A stretch of DNA of 64,000 nt from Phaeodactylum tricornutum CCAP 1055/1 (taxonomy: Eukaryota; Bacillariophyta; Bacillariophyceae; Surirellales; Neidiaceae), in NCBI RefSeq assembly GCF_000150955.2, contig NC_011669.1, positions 371,481-435,480 on the forward strand. Reading direction: 5' to 3'. Below are positions 55,516-64,000 of this stretch, in pieces; the stretch's first letter is position 1, and the number at the start of each line of letters is the position of its first letter. The position numbers and the translations under genes were made by a program. Below the pieces are notes generated by a model that did not search any database, was not told the origin of the DNA, and was given only the letters and a program-made list of their open reading frames with translations.

Positions 55516-57429
55516 TTAATCGTTGGGGCGAATGCTTAAGTAAGTCTCCTCCTCTGGCTCGTCTTCCTCCGCAACATGACTGCCATCCAAAAAGCGATTT
55601 TCATCTCCGCGTTTTGGGTGCGGTATCACGAGGCCATCGGCCACCCGTTGGATACGTCGACTATACACTTCAGGATATATTAGGTTGACTCGACGCTGGT
55701 GCCTGCCTTGAACAAACGATTCCCATGCCCCAAGACTAAATCGAACCTGATGTCGGTCTTTCCAACGCAAGAACGACCTACGTGCCAGCATTTGAAAATG
55801 ATGATCCCGCATCTCGTCATTAGTCACAACCAAAGTACCCGGTCCTGCGTACAGGGCAGCATGCATCCAAAACCAATCATCGTTCATACCAGGCGGTGTT
55901 CGATATAGCACGTCGTTGTCCAACCAAGATTGAATCAGAGGTCGAAAAGATCGAGGCATCATTTGTGAAGTGAAATGGCGGTTGTGCATTACGAGCAAAA
56001 CAGACTTGTCCTGTTTTAAAAAATGTTGCACAATCCAGTTAATCTGGTCGTAGTCCACGTGCTTTGGAGCCCCGGCAAAATTTTGCTCGTAGTAGCCAAT
56101 GTTCGCACCATCAATGACCAAATCAATTTTCCGCTGAGTGCAACGCCGTATGAGATACTTCTGAAAGTGAGTCCAATGGTTTTGTCTTTCTTGAAGCAAG
56201 CGATCGTCCATTTTTTGCCTCTTTCCCTTTCGACCTCCTTGAAATTGAGACCTATGCTCCTCGAGTTTACCACTCGTCACAATAGTTTCGTTCATGTTTC
56301 GCATTTCTTGCCAAGTGTCACTCGATACAGTCAACGGCTTGAGGGAATGACCATTCAAACATCCGGATTGTAAAGCGCCTGTATCAGTGTCAACGCTACA
56401 TGACTCCGACACTGTCCATCCGCTTTTCTGCGTTAGAACTGGTCCCATACTTAGAGTTTGACCAGACTGGGGGTATGCAATGCTTTCCAGTACAATTCGA
56501 ATACCACTGTCATCTATGTGGTTTCCTTCTTTATTCGTGGCGATAGCGGCGGGAGACTCAAACCAAGCTCGAATGGCCAGGCACGTCTCACGGCTCGGAA
56601 CCAACACGTCCTCGGCCAAATCCGACAGCACTCGATCCATTACGCAAGCGTCTTTTGTGATCACAGCACACCTGATAAGTGCAACATACTCCTTTTCAGA
56701 TAGAACCAATCCGTGACGGTGAAGGCGCTGCCATACGCGAAGGGCCGGTATCATGGAGCCTGTTTCACAGTAGGCCGACAAAAGCGGAGCAAACATGCGT
56801 AGTTTAGGACGGCATTGCTGAACACCCTCTGCCTCGTCTAGCAAAACTTCTGCTTTCCCCAGCTGTCGGCTTTTCGACAGCAGTTTAATCAGAGCGGTAT
56901 AGGCTGTTTCTATCAGGGGTAAGCCCAACCCGTCCATGTGCTCTTTTATCCGAAAAGCAAACTTTCGGCGATCATCAATATCCACCGGTCGAAGCCGATC
57001 TAGGATTTCTTCGTTCGATTCATTGCAAGCAAGTTCGATAGACTGTTTGGGTGTTCCAATATGGATACTCCGATCACCTAGACCGTCGCATAAATTCAGT
57101 AGGTTGTAAAAGGATTGCGCTTCCATTTTGATACCGTCAGCTACCGCTTGCTCGTACACTTCCATCGCAGTCATGAGATCGTCAATTTTGCAACATTGTT
57201 GTACTGTTTGCCGCAGTTTAAGTATAGCTGGATTGATATTCTTTTTTTTCAATTTTTTGGCTTTCTGGTCAACTGATGTATTTTCGAATGACGACTTGCT
57301 ACGTTGAAGCGACATGTCGTCCTTCGTGTTTGACTCTCTTTTGTGACCTAAGGCGGCGCTGGACAAGTGACGCTTCGCCGTCCTGGGTTCACTGTCAGCG
57401 CCGGCCAAGAATTGGATCGCATCCTCCAT
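55516..57429 (-). CDS. Protein-only RNase P (PRORP)
   Basis: Cleaves the 5' leader of precursor tRNAs without an RNA subunit. 637 residues from the ATG at 57429, single exon. A Lys-rich stretch (KAKKLKKK, about 57-63) may be a nuclear signal; no clear organelle presequence is seen. PPR-like helical repeats occupy about residues 70-290. The NYN metallonuclease domain holds the catalytic Asp set: D440 in IDGANIGYY, D517-D518 in NDDWFWMHAAL, and D538 in TNDEMRDHHF. The bridging zinc site of plant PRORP (a CxxC pair, a His and a C-terminal Cys) is only partly visible: His560 in DRHQVRF is present, but the pair appears as C357 and H361 and no late Cys is found. It is divergent from the 58.1-kb gene. 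Confidence 0.92.
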   Translation of the reverse strand: MEDAIQFLAGADSEPRTAKRHLSSAALGHKRESNTKDDMSLQRSKSSFENTSVDQKAKKLKKKNINPAILKLRQTVQQCCKIDDLMTAMEVYEQAVADGIKMEAQSFYNLLNLCDGLGDRSIHIGTPKQSIELACNESNEEILDRLRPVDIDDRRKFAFRIKEHMDGLGLPLIETAYTALIKLLSKSRQLGKAEVLLDEAEGVQQCRPKLRMFAPLLSAYCETGSMIPALRVWQRLHRHGLVLSEKEYVALIRCAVITKDACVMDRVLSDLAEDVLVPSRETCLAIRAWFESPAAIATNKEGNHIDDSGIRIVLESIAYPQSGQTLSMGPVLTQKSGWTVSESCSVDTDTGALQSGCLNGHSLKPLTVSSDTWQEMRNMNETIVTSGKLEEHRSQFQGGRKGKRQKMDDRLLQERQNHWTHFQKYLIRRCTQRKIDLVIDGANIGYYEQNFAGAPKHVDYDQINWIVQHFLKQDKSVLLVMHNRHFTSQMMPRSFRPLIQSWLDNDVLYRTPPGMNDDWFWMHAALYAGPGTLVVTNDEMRDHHFQMLARRSFLRWKDRHQVRFSLGAWESFVQGRHQRRVNLIYPEVYSRRIQRVADGLVIPHPKRGDENRFLDGSHVAEEDEPEEETYLSIRPND

Positions 57430-58129
57430 ACTGTGTAGCGTAGTACTCCTTATCGTAACACTCCCTAATGTGGTGATCAATCGTGAGGATTACACAGGCA
57501 CCACAATCTTGATACTGGAGCGTTTGGAGACGTCGCCATTGTACTCCTGGGGCCACTGTCAAAAGCGATTTTGTTCCTCCTCTTTTTCGTGTGGTGCTAA
57601 CTGTAACACTTTTTTTGGATTTACAATTAGTGTTACTGTTAGTGAGAAATGGTATCAAAGTACAGGCGCCAGAAATAAAAACATATTGGCTTAGTGTATC
57701 CGCGACTGTTACCTCAAAACTTACATATATATAATTTCAAACTCTTAGTTCTAAAGCAGTTGCTTACGTGGTTTTCACTATCAAGAGAGGATTCTTGATA
57801 TAATGAGACATTTTAAACGTCACACTCTTATATCTTCCACGTCAGGAATTTAGGTGTCAGCTATTCACAATATAGTCGGTCACTGACAAGGGACAATTCG
57901 TCTGACGTCATCGCAGAGACCAGCATCAGCACGGTTCACGTTTGTCACTTCAACTCGACACGGGCATGTCAAGCCGTGAAGGCATCGATCGATCAGCGAG
58001 GACGTCGACAAATCGCAAAAAACTTTCGCTCATACTTTTGCGAAGACAACCATTCGAATTCATATACGGAAGAACATTGCCTCACGTATTGAATGATACC
58101 TAGATCCAGCCATCACTACCCGCAAAACA
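57430..58129. other. Divergent promoter region PRORP / unknown mitochondrial-type gene
   Basis: No gene. It has TAACTGTAA (57598-57606), TTACTGTTAG (57633-57642) and a TGACGTCA palindrome. Confidence 0.5.
57903..57910. promoter_or_regulatory. TGACGTCA palindrome, CRE/bZIP-type site
   Basis: Perfect palindrome 220 bp upstream of the gene at 58130 and about 470 bp upstream of PRORP. Confidence 0.4.
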
Positions 58130-58762
58130 ATGAAGATCATTGCTCAGAGAACGATTTGTTCCTTACACCGTATCGCGCCGCGATCCGTTGGATTCTCATC
58201 CAGCCGCTCCGTATTCTCTGCGAGTCAAGCGGAAGACATCATGACTAGCGGCGGTCAGCGTCAAGGATGTCGATATTTGCACCAAAGTGTTAATGTCCGA
58301 CCCATGGATATGTCCAACCTTCACAGCTGGTCCGAAGCGGCCTACTTTCCCGATCCCAAGGATTTGAAGGTAAACAACGAGGGTGACTTGGACGCCAGCC
58401 AGTTTGGTTACCGTGTCGTGCCTCTTTCGCAGGAATGTGTATACACAAGCACCATGAGTGTCTCCTCTTATGATGATTATGATCCCGTAGAAGACATTGA
58501 CGAGCCTTATGACAACTTCTATGATGAGGACAATAGTCTGGAAGTCTCTCGAGACAATATTGATGTGTCTTCGAGTGCCGCTTTAGATACCATTGAAGCT
58601 CACCGTGAATGGGACAAGCTGCTGGCGGAAGAAGCGGATCATCCTCCTCACTTTGAATGCTTGAAGGAAGACCCGTACCTTGAAGACCGGGAAACCTATG
58701 ACAATGTTTGGAACGAACTCCATACGCATGATTTGGAACACGTCTACCTTGGTAAATACTGA
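58130..58762 (+). CDS. Unknown acidic protein with mitochondrial-type presequence
   Basis: Not recognised. 210 residues, single exon. The first 35 residues are basic, Ser/Arg-rich and acid-free (QRTICSLHRIAPRSVGFSSSRS), as in mitochondrial targeting peptides. The remainder is very acidic and aromatic, with repeated Asp/Tyr clusters (SYDDYDPVEDIDEPYDNFYDED) and no membrane helix or known motif. His/Asp/Glu-rich ends such as HTHDLEHVYLGKY could bind metal or a basic partner. The stop codon TGA starts a TGACTGTGAA motif. Expression should be checked, although presequence and codon pattern suggest a true gene. Confidence 0.7.
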   Translation: MKIIAQRTICSLHRIAPRSVGFSSSRSVFSASQAEDIMTSGGQRQGCRYLHQSVNVRPMDMSNLHSWSEAAYFPDPKDLKVNNEGDLDASQFGYRVVPLSQECVYTSTMSVSSYDDYDPVEDIDEPYDNFYDEDNSLEVSRDNIDVSSSAALDTIEAHREWDKLLAEEADHPPHFECLKEDPYLEDRETYDNVWNELHTHDLEHVYLGKY

Positions 58763-59044
58763 CTGTGAATCATCGAAACTCTGCGAACGTTTCTTTTCCA
58801 GCTTCGTTCGCACTCCCGCACCACATCTACACGAATGTTCCGTCGATTGACTAGAAAACCTTATAGAGTACATTAGAGCCGCTTGAAGCTAACTATATAG
58901 TATAAAGCAAGCAAGTTAAACTTACTTAGACTCGTGAAACATATGATATGGTCCAGAGTAATTTGTTTTTTTGACTCTGTAGCCACGTCAATGAAGCGAA
59001 TGAAGGCGGCGTGTATAGATTCACAGCAAGTTGTCTATCGGATG

Positions 59045-60298
59045 CTACTTGTACTGATTCAGCGTTAATTCCTTGTCTTCTTGCACTGCTTTCGCCACAG
59101 AAGTTTCTTTCGTGCTCGCGGAACCAGTCTCCATATCGATCATTGAGCTTTCCCTGTTCGAAATACCACCGTCCGTCATTTCACTTTTGTCCACCTTCGC
59201 GGACGCCTGTGACTTCCTTTCCAAATGGGCGAACTCGGTAATTTCGTGCCAGCCCTCTTCGGTAAGTTCGGCCAGGTCATGAATTTCGTGGGCAACTTCG
59301 TCGGCAATCTCCACGAGTTCGTGAGCGAAGTCATCAGCCATGTGCTCTAGCTCGTGCGACACATCTTTTAAAGTCGTGTGCGGAAACAAGTCATCTGGAA
59401 GGTGACATCCTTCCTCAAACCCGGTGACACAATAGCGATCCTCCGTCGGCAATGACTGACTAGTAGCCCCGTTGGTCGACACCGTCACGGGATTTCTAGT
59501 CGTAACAGTAGAATCAGCAGTGCTCTCCTCTTGGTTGTAATTCTTGGTGGAGCCCGCCATTACGGACAAAACAAAGGTCCAGCACAAACCGCATACGGAC
59601 AAAAAAGGAATTTGCAAATTCTCTTCCACAAAACCAAATTGCACGAATTGTACCGGAATCCAAAACAGTAGATTGCGTTTCATGAGCGGGATGAAGTTTT
59701 CCTTCGCGCGATTGATGGCACCATCAAGGGAAAGTCCCTGGACAGCTCCCGTCAAGGCGAAAAAGACGGGATAATACAAAAAGGGGACAATGCCCAGTTG
59801 GGACGCCAGTGTCCGTTCCATAGCGGCAAGCGCGTCCAAAGAGGCGAACGACGCCCACCACGGCGATAATGCGACAATGGGCGCCATCAAAAACTGCCCG
59901 TGGCATTGCAGTACAATTATGGGAAAAAGCGCGTGTTGGGTTGCTCGATATGCCATGTCAAACATCATGAAGGATGCGGCCCGGCGTTTGTCGTACGCAT
60001 CGGGTTCTCGAGATTGCGCAATTGCGTCCCCCACAACTGCCAAGGAAGCGCCAGTTGCAACCTTGGTCGGCAACGGGTACGTTGCGAGTGTGTCGGTGTA
60101 CGCAGTGAGTAGACTGGAAGCAAGAGTGTTCGTAGAGGACGTGAAAGCTTCAAAGGAAGAGCCAGAAGCTATTGTCAATGAATGAGTGAGGGCGTGGTGA
60201 TCCACTGCCGCGAATGGTATCGCTTCGAGGCCACCAAAGGAATGAACTCTGACGAGACACAGTGCAGCAATGAGCCATTGCGATGGCCTTAAGTACAT
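59045..60298 (-). CDS. Mpv17/PMP22-family membrane protein, plastid-type signal
   Basis: 417 residues from the ATG at 60298 (upstream frame opens only via TTG). Residues 1-20 form a signal peptide ending at HS-F21, a diatom plastid import signal, so this member is probably in plastid membranes rather than peroxisomes or mitochondria. The Mpv17 core starts with YDTLATYPLPTKVATGASLAVVGDAIAQ, keeps the FGFVEENLQIPFLSVCGLCWTFVLSVMAG end near residue 270, and has about four membrane helices. The last 140 residues are a hydrophilic extension with amphipathic, His/Glu-rich heptads (LEHMADDFAHELVEIADEVAHEI). Mpv17 proteins are described as channels or solute regulators; the role here is open. Confidence 0.88.
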   Translation of the reverse strand: MYLRPSQWLIAALCLVRVHSFGGLEAIPFAAVDHHALTHSLTIASGSSFEAFTSSTNTLASSLLTAYTDTLATYPLPTKVATGASLAVVGDAIAQSREPDAYDKRRAASFMMFDMAYRATQHALFPIIVLQCHGQFLMAPIVALSPWWASFASLDALAAMERTLASQLGIVPFLYYPVFFALTGAVQGLSLDGAINRAKENFIPLMKRNLLFWIPVQFVQFGFVEENLQIPFLSVCGLCWTFVLSVMAGSTKNYNQEESTADSTVTTRNPVTVSTNGATSQSLPTEDRYCVTGFEEGCHLPDDLFPHTTLKDVSHELEHMADDFAHELVEIADEVAHEIHDLAELTEEGWHEITEFAHLERKSQASAKVDKSEMTDGGISNRESSMIDMETGSASTKETSVAKAVQEDKELTLNQYK

Positions 60299-61066
60299 GG
60301 GTTGACTTTGTTGGCAAAGTATAGGATCACGCTGCTTTTTCCCAAGGGGGCGGAGCTGCGGGAGAGAAGACTGTAATGACAAAAAGGCTCTTCAGGAATT
60401 CCAGGTCGTAGCAACGAGCACCACGATTTCGGCCTTGTGGAGAAGAAAAAATTGTTTCTGCTTTACAGCAAACTATAAAAGTAGAATGCTATGCGGCGGA
60501 TCGATGGCACGACGGCGTTTCTTATGCTGCAACTTCATACCTATCCTCAGTTGCCGGCATCACGATCACATCTATTGGTTGAACGCATCTGCGGAGGCAC
60601 GCACGTGTCCACATTTTGTTTTGCGCGAGATTCACAGAGAAGAATGGCATCGAGAATCCGAAATGGGAGCTGATGATTCGCCTTCCTAACTGTAACTAAC
60701 AGTAAGTGTAAACACGCTGACTGTGAAACTCCTTTTTGGTGAAACTTTGAGTTTATAAATTGATACCTCAATTAAGAAATAAAATTATATTTATTAAATT
60801 ATTTAATATCTATTTAGGGATCCGTAGATACTTAACTAGATTTATTTGCTTCGAACATAATCACTTCGCTATCAATCATGAAAAGTAGCCTCGTCTGGAA
60901 GCCTATCCACAATGAAGAAAGAGCAAATTCGAATTTGTGGTCCCGACAAATGTACGGAGAGATATTCCACTGTAGATCTGACTGTGCGCAGGAATCTGTT
61001 TGGTAAACGGTATAGGTACTGCGTCTTGTCGCCGCAATCCGCTGCAGATACAATAAACAAAAGTAA
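60299..61066. other. Spacer between Mpv17-like gene and tRNA
   Basis: No protein gene seen. It has a cluster TAACTGTAAC (60687), TAACAGTAAG (60697) and TGACTGTGAA (60718), and a very AT-rich stretch at about 60780-60830. Confidence 0.5.
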
Positions 61067-61151
61067 TACCGCGGACGGGACTCGAACCCGCAACCTCATC
61101 CTTGCCACTAGGATGTAGGAGGGACGTGCTCTACCTTTGAGCCACCGCGGC
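61067..61151 (-). tRNA. tRNA-Arg (anticodon CCU) with a 13-nt intron
   Basis: The 85-nt cloverleaf folds by hand. The acceptor stem is G-CCGCGG with CCGCGG-U, discriminator A. D stem GCUC/GAGC, T arm GCGGG-UUCGAGU-CCCGU. The anticodon stem CGUCC/GGAUG pairs only if 13 nt are removed after position 37, giving loop CUCCUAA with anticodon CCU. This is the canonical nuclear intron position. Boxes A (TGGCTCAAAGG) and B (GGTTCGAGTCC) are present, and a T4 run directly follows the 3' end as terminator. No CCA is encoded. An alternative 7-nt loop (AGUGGCA) has no U33 and was not preferred. Confidence 0.85.
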
Positions 61152-61830
61152 CAATTCCAATTAGTGAATCGACGATGAGACATCACTTAATTAGGCGATT
61201 TCTTGGTATATAAAAGGAATTGCTGCTTTCTCACAATCTAGAAACGAACATAACCGTTTCCTACTGGGATACGTTAACAGGACACAAACAGTATACACAA
61301 CACAACACTGTACTGGGTAGCCATCGCCGTTCTCTGAGGACGGCTGTCTACCTCCCGAGAATAATCAAGTTTGTGCGTACTAGCATGCTTTTGCAACGTA
61401 CTACCGGTAGGCTGTATCGACTGTGAGACTGAACGAGTTATGCAAAGATTTTGCAATTTCCGGCTCGATCGACGTCACGGTACGTTTATCTTCGTCATCA
61501 CATCCAGGTCCTCTCGTTGAAAAATACCTGGCGGAGAGCGCGCCACGCATGCTACGGTGACGGACGTCGTTACGTTGTCCGATCGTACGAACGGGTACGT
61601 ACAACACGAAAATTCCGTTCCCAACCCCGGCAAACGTCCACGGCATGGCGCGCAGCATTCCCATCCGAGGACTCGCTGAGTTTCTCGAAGCTTCCTGCAC
61701 TCGTACGAGTACGATAGCAACCAACACTTCCCCCCCCCCCCCCCCCCCCCAATCGACAACGGACCCATAAACTATCGGTGGCCAACGCCCTGCATCGCTG
61801 GCTAGAACATCATTCACCGAACAAATTACC
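61152..61830. other. Spacer between tRNA and USP genes
   Basis: A TATATAAAAG element lies at about 61207-61216. A 21-C run is at 61730-61750. No protein gene recognised. Confidence 0.5.
61730..61750. repeat. Poly-C homopolymer, 21 nt
   Basis: An unbroken run of 21 cytosines, 80 bp upstream of the USP start codon. The opposite strand can form a G-quadruplex and this strand an i-motif. Confidence 0.9.
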
Positions 61831-63687
61831 ATGGCAACACTGATACTTTTGCCTGCCTCCGAGTTTGGTTTTGCGAAAGATTACGCAGAAGCACCGATTC
61901 AGGATGCATCTGCAACGAACAATCGTGGAGATTCGCCGCTTGAACAGCTGGAGGAATCGGAGGGAGACCAAGTCTCGGTGCCGTCTTTGTGCCAAGAAGA
62001 CGAGGTGGAGCTACAGCCAGCCAGGAACGAAGTTTATGCTGCTGCGGTCGATGATGGTGACGATGGCGATAGCGAGCACTGCGTGATCAGAGATGAGGAC
62101 CACCTCGACGTTGCCATGATGGAGCCGACTACGCAGTTGCTGGAAGAAGCAAGTTCACCATTAGCCATGGACGAGGAGGCTGACGTACCAATCAGCATCA
62201 CGTACTCCACAGACCCTGGTAGCGACACTGACTTTGGCGGTTTGTTGAACCTTGGCAATACGTGTTACATGGCTTCGGCACTACAAATGATTGCCAGCCT
62301 AGAGTCATTCGTGGACGAATTGAAGACCAAAGTAGAAGAAATACCGACAGATTCTCAGTTGCAACGCTGTTTAGTGGACCTATTCGACCAACTCGCGAGA
62401 GGCAAATCAGTTCGGCCTGTCGTATTGAAGGACACGGTCGATACGCGCTCAAGCTTGTTTGTTGGATATGATCAACAGGACGCGCACGAGTTTCTGACGA
62501 CCCTTTTGGGCATGCTTGATGACGAATACAATATCAAGACGAAGACGACTCGAAAAGTCAATGAAAATCTTGTATCATATGTCAATACACCAGATGACGC
62601 CATGGACGAAGATAATGATGGCGAAATGGATGAAACAGAGCCAGTGGACATGAATCTCTCGCTAACCGTAAATGTCCCAAAAGGATCTGCCTTGGTTCCA
62701 CATTCCGTGGATACAATAGATCCTCCTTCTCTGTTGTACAGCCGCCACGCCTTTTCCGAGTTGGATGTGGATGAGATTCGCCATTTGTTGCACGGGACTC
62801 CTACCAGTCGAGAGGGCATGTTGTTGCCCGCATATACTGCTGCAACTGAACCACGTTGCAAGCTCGTAGGCGGTCGAATGCATACAACTGACATCCCTTG
62901 GACATCGTACGAGTCTCATTCCTTTGTTGGTAATCAAATGAAGGACAACGAATGTCTAAATTCCCATCATTCACCGCTTCATGCTTCTACCGCCGCAACG
63001 TCGACAGCTGACGATGCCGATCATCTCACCGCGGACGACGACAAAGTGGTTTCTCCTGTGAATGATTTCTTTACAACTGTGGCTCGTGCGCGGCTTACCT
63101 GCGATTCCTGCATGTATACGCGCACTCATCTCGAAACCTTTTTACACTTGTCTCTCGAAATCGGGAATGACGTCACCGTTGAGGATAGCTTGCGTCGATT
63201 CTTTGCGCCCGAGCCACGCGAACTCAAGTGCGAAAAGTGTTTTTGCGAAAGGGCCACTCAGACTACCGAGATCGTCAAGCTGCCACGAGCCTTGCTTTTG
63301 CATTTTAAACGCTTTATCGTGGACGTGAGTGATGATTGGGCTTCCGTTTCGTATCGCAAGAATCAGTCAGCCGTAGTCTTCGAAGACACCCTGTCGTTGG
63401 ACAAAGACATGGGTGTGCTTTCGGAATTCTTAGCGACCGATTATTCATTACCAACCACAAGCGGAACCTCTTGTAGTTTGGGGAACAGGTATGGGATTCG
63501 CAGCGTGGTAAACCACATTGGGGCGTCGGCGAGTTGTGGGCATTATACGGCGGATGCGTATCGAAGGAAAGATGAGACGCGGAAGTGGATGCGCTTCAAT
63601 GACGCCTTTGTTTCAAGTATATCGGAGAAGCAGGCTTTGTTAGATTCACAAAAGACGGCCTACATGGTATTGTACGAGTTGGAATAG
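61831..63687 (+). CDS. Ubiquitin-specific protease (USP/UBP, C19)
   Basis: Cysteine deubiquitinase of 618 residues, single exon, ATG start. The catalytic domain starts with GGLLNLGNTCYMASALQ (Cys145 nucleophile). GYDQQDAHEFL forms the conserved ubiquitin-binding helix. The His box ASCGHYTADAY has His571, and Asp591 in RFND completes the triad. A zinc ribbon of two CxxC pairs is present (LTCDSC and LKCEKC). The N-terminal 130 residues are acidic and disordered, and an insert of about 180 residues (Asp/Ser/His-rich) sits between the Cys and zinc-ribbon parts. Substrate unknown. An unusual poly-C run lies in the promoter. Confidence 0.92.
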   Translation: MATLILLPASEFGFAKDYAEAPIQDASATNNRGDSPLEQLEESEGDQVSVPSLCQEDEVELQPARNEVYAAAVDDGDDGDSEHCVIRDEDHLDVAMMEPTTQLLEEASSPLAMDEEADVPISITYSTDPGSDTDFGGLLNLGNTCYMASALQMIASLESFVDELKTKVEEIPTDSQLQRCLVDLFDQLARGKSVRPVVLKDTVDTRSSLFVGYDQQDAHEFLTTLLGMLDDEYNIKTKTTRKVNENLVSYVNTPDDAMDEDNDGEMDETEPVDMNLSLTVNVPKGSALVPHSVDTIDPPSLLYSRHAFSELDVDEIRHLLHGTPTSREGMLLPAYTAATEPRCKLVGGRMHTTDIPWTSYESHSFVGNQMKDNECLNSHHSPLHASTAATSTADDADHLTADDDKVVSPVNDFFTTVARARLTCDSCMYTRTHLETFLHLSLEIGNDVTVEDSLRRFFAPEPRELKCEKCFCERATQTTEIVKLPRALLLHFKRFIVDVSDDWASVSYRKNQSAVVFEDTLSLDKDMGVLSEFLATDYSLPTTSGTSCSLGNRYGIRSVVNHIGASASCGHYTADAYRRKDETRKWMRFNDAFVSSISEKQALLDSQKTAYMVLYELE

Positions 63688-64000
63688 AGATCCTGTGAGC
63701 TAACTCCCTCGTGCTCTTAACTGTTAAACGTAAGCACATACCTTCTTTTCATGAGATAGGATGCTGCCGGATGTTGATTGTTATAAAATACGTCAGGGTT
63801 GTGACAGTTCCACGCGACGCTCTGCGTATCCTTCTCCTATAGCACACGAGTAGTCCAAAAGCAGATTAAACTGTAGACGCGGTTTCGGGGTAAAATGTAA
63901 GCAAAGGGGTTTTGCAAAATAAAGAAATATTCCAATGAGCTACGGAAAGAACAGCATAGTACAGCAGAGGAGATTGTGTGAGATATAGTAATTGCCTATC
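63688..64000. other. 3' flank of the USP gene
   Basis: Only a TTAACTGTTAA motif (63717-63727) stands out. Confidence 0.5.

Noticed and set aside
61207-61426. Gene driven by the TATATAAAAG element
   Set aside because: No coding pattern or RNA fold is visible downstream on the + strand. It may instead serve the tRNA on the other strand.

Overview
The window is nuclear DNA of a photosynthetic stramenopile and very probably comes from the pennate diatom Phaeodactylum tricornutum or a close relative. Genes are dense, lie on both strands, and carry short GT-AG introns, mostly 66-140 nt. Several proteins start with a signal peptide followed by a Phe at the cleavage point (the ASAFAP-type signal of complex plastids). 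HSF, bZIP and bHLH factors of diatom type are present. The organism name is an inference from these features, not a database match. There are no operons. Neighbours are mostly divergent or convergent pairs separated by 0.1-1.5 kb.

Layout. 0-8 kb: a Qc-SNARE of the syntaxin-6 type, plastid PGRL1, a GTPBP1-type GTPase, a 267-bp tandem duplication, and a short plastid-targeted MgtE-like transporter. 8-16.4 kb: an EGF-like membrane protein, an acidic membrane protein, a Golgi-type glycosyltransferase, a plastid RsmG rRNA methyltransferase and the proteasome lid subunit Rpn8. 16.9-24 kb: a MYST histone acetyltransferase with an eroded zinc finger, an MFS phosphate-type transporter, a 0.55-kb foldback element and a COMT-like methyltransferase. 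24-34 kb: an HSF, a full-size PDR/ABCG transporter with seven exons, and an unassigned 698-residue protein. 34-42 kb: two convergent SulP transporters, each with STAS and cyclic-nucleotide-binding domains. 42-50.6 kb: an LRR protein, NAD(P)HX epimerase, Tim21, a bZIP and a bHLH factor. 51-64 kb: a membrane-bound histidine acid phosphatase with a duplicated fragment of its 5' end, SKP1, protein-only RNase P, a mitochondrial-type unknown protein, a plastid-type Mpv17 protein, an intron-containing tRNA-Arg(CCU) and a ubiquitin-specific protease.

Themes. Plastid function recurs: PGRL1 (cyclic electron flow), RsmG, MgtE-like and Mpv17. So do protein turnover (Rpn8, SKP1, USP), RNA processing (PRORP beside a tRNA-poor region) and membrane transport. 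Three transcription-factor genes lie within 26 kb.

Nothing here is a defence island, virus or clear autonomous mobile element. The most unusual signals are non-coding. A near-palindromic TNACTGTNA motif recurs in most gaps between genes, and there is an imperfect foldback repeat, an out-of-frame 25-nt duplication in a coding region, and an intron whose retention keeps the frame open. I derived exon boundaries by hand from GT-AG sites, reading phase and protein family alignment from memory. Transcript data would be needed to confirm them.
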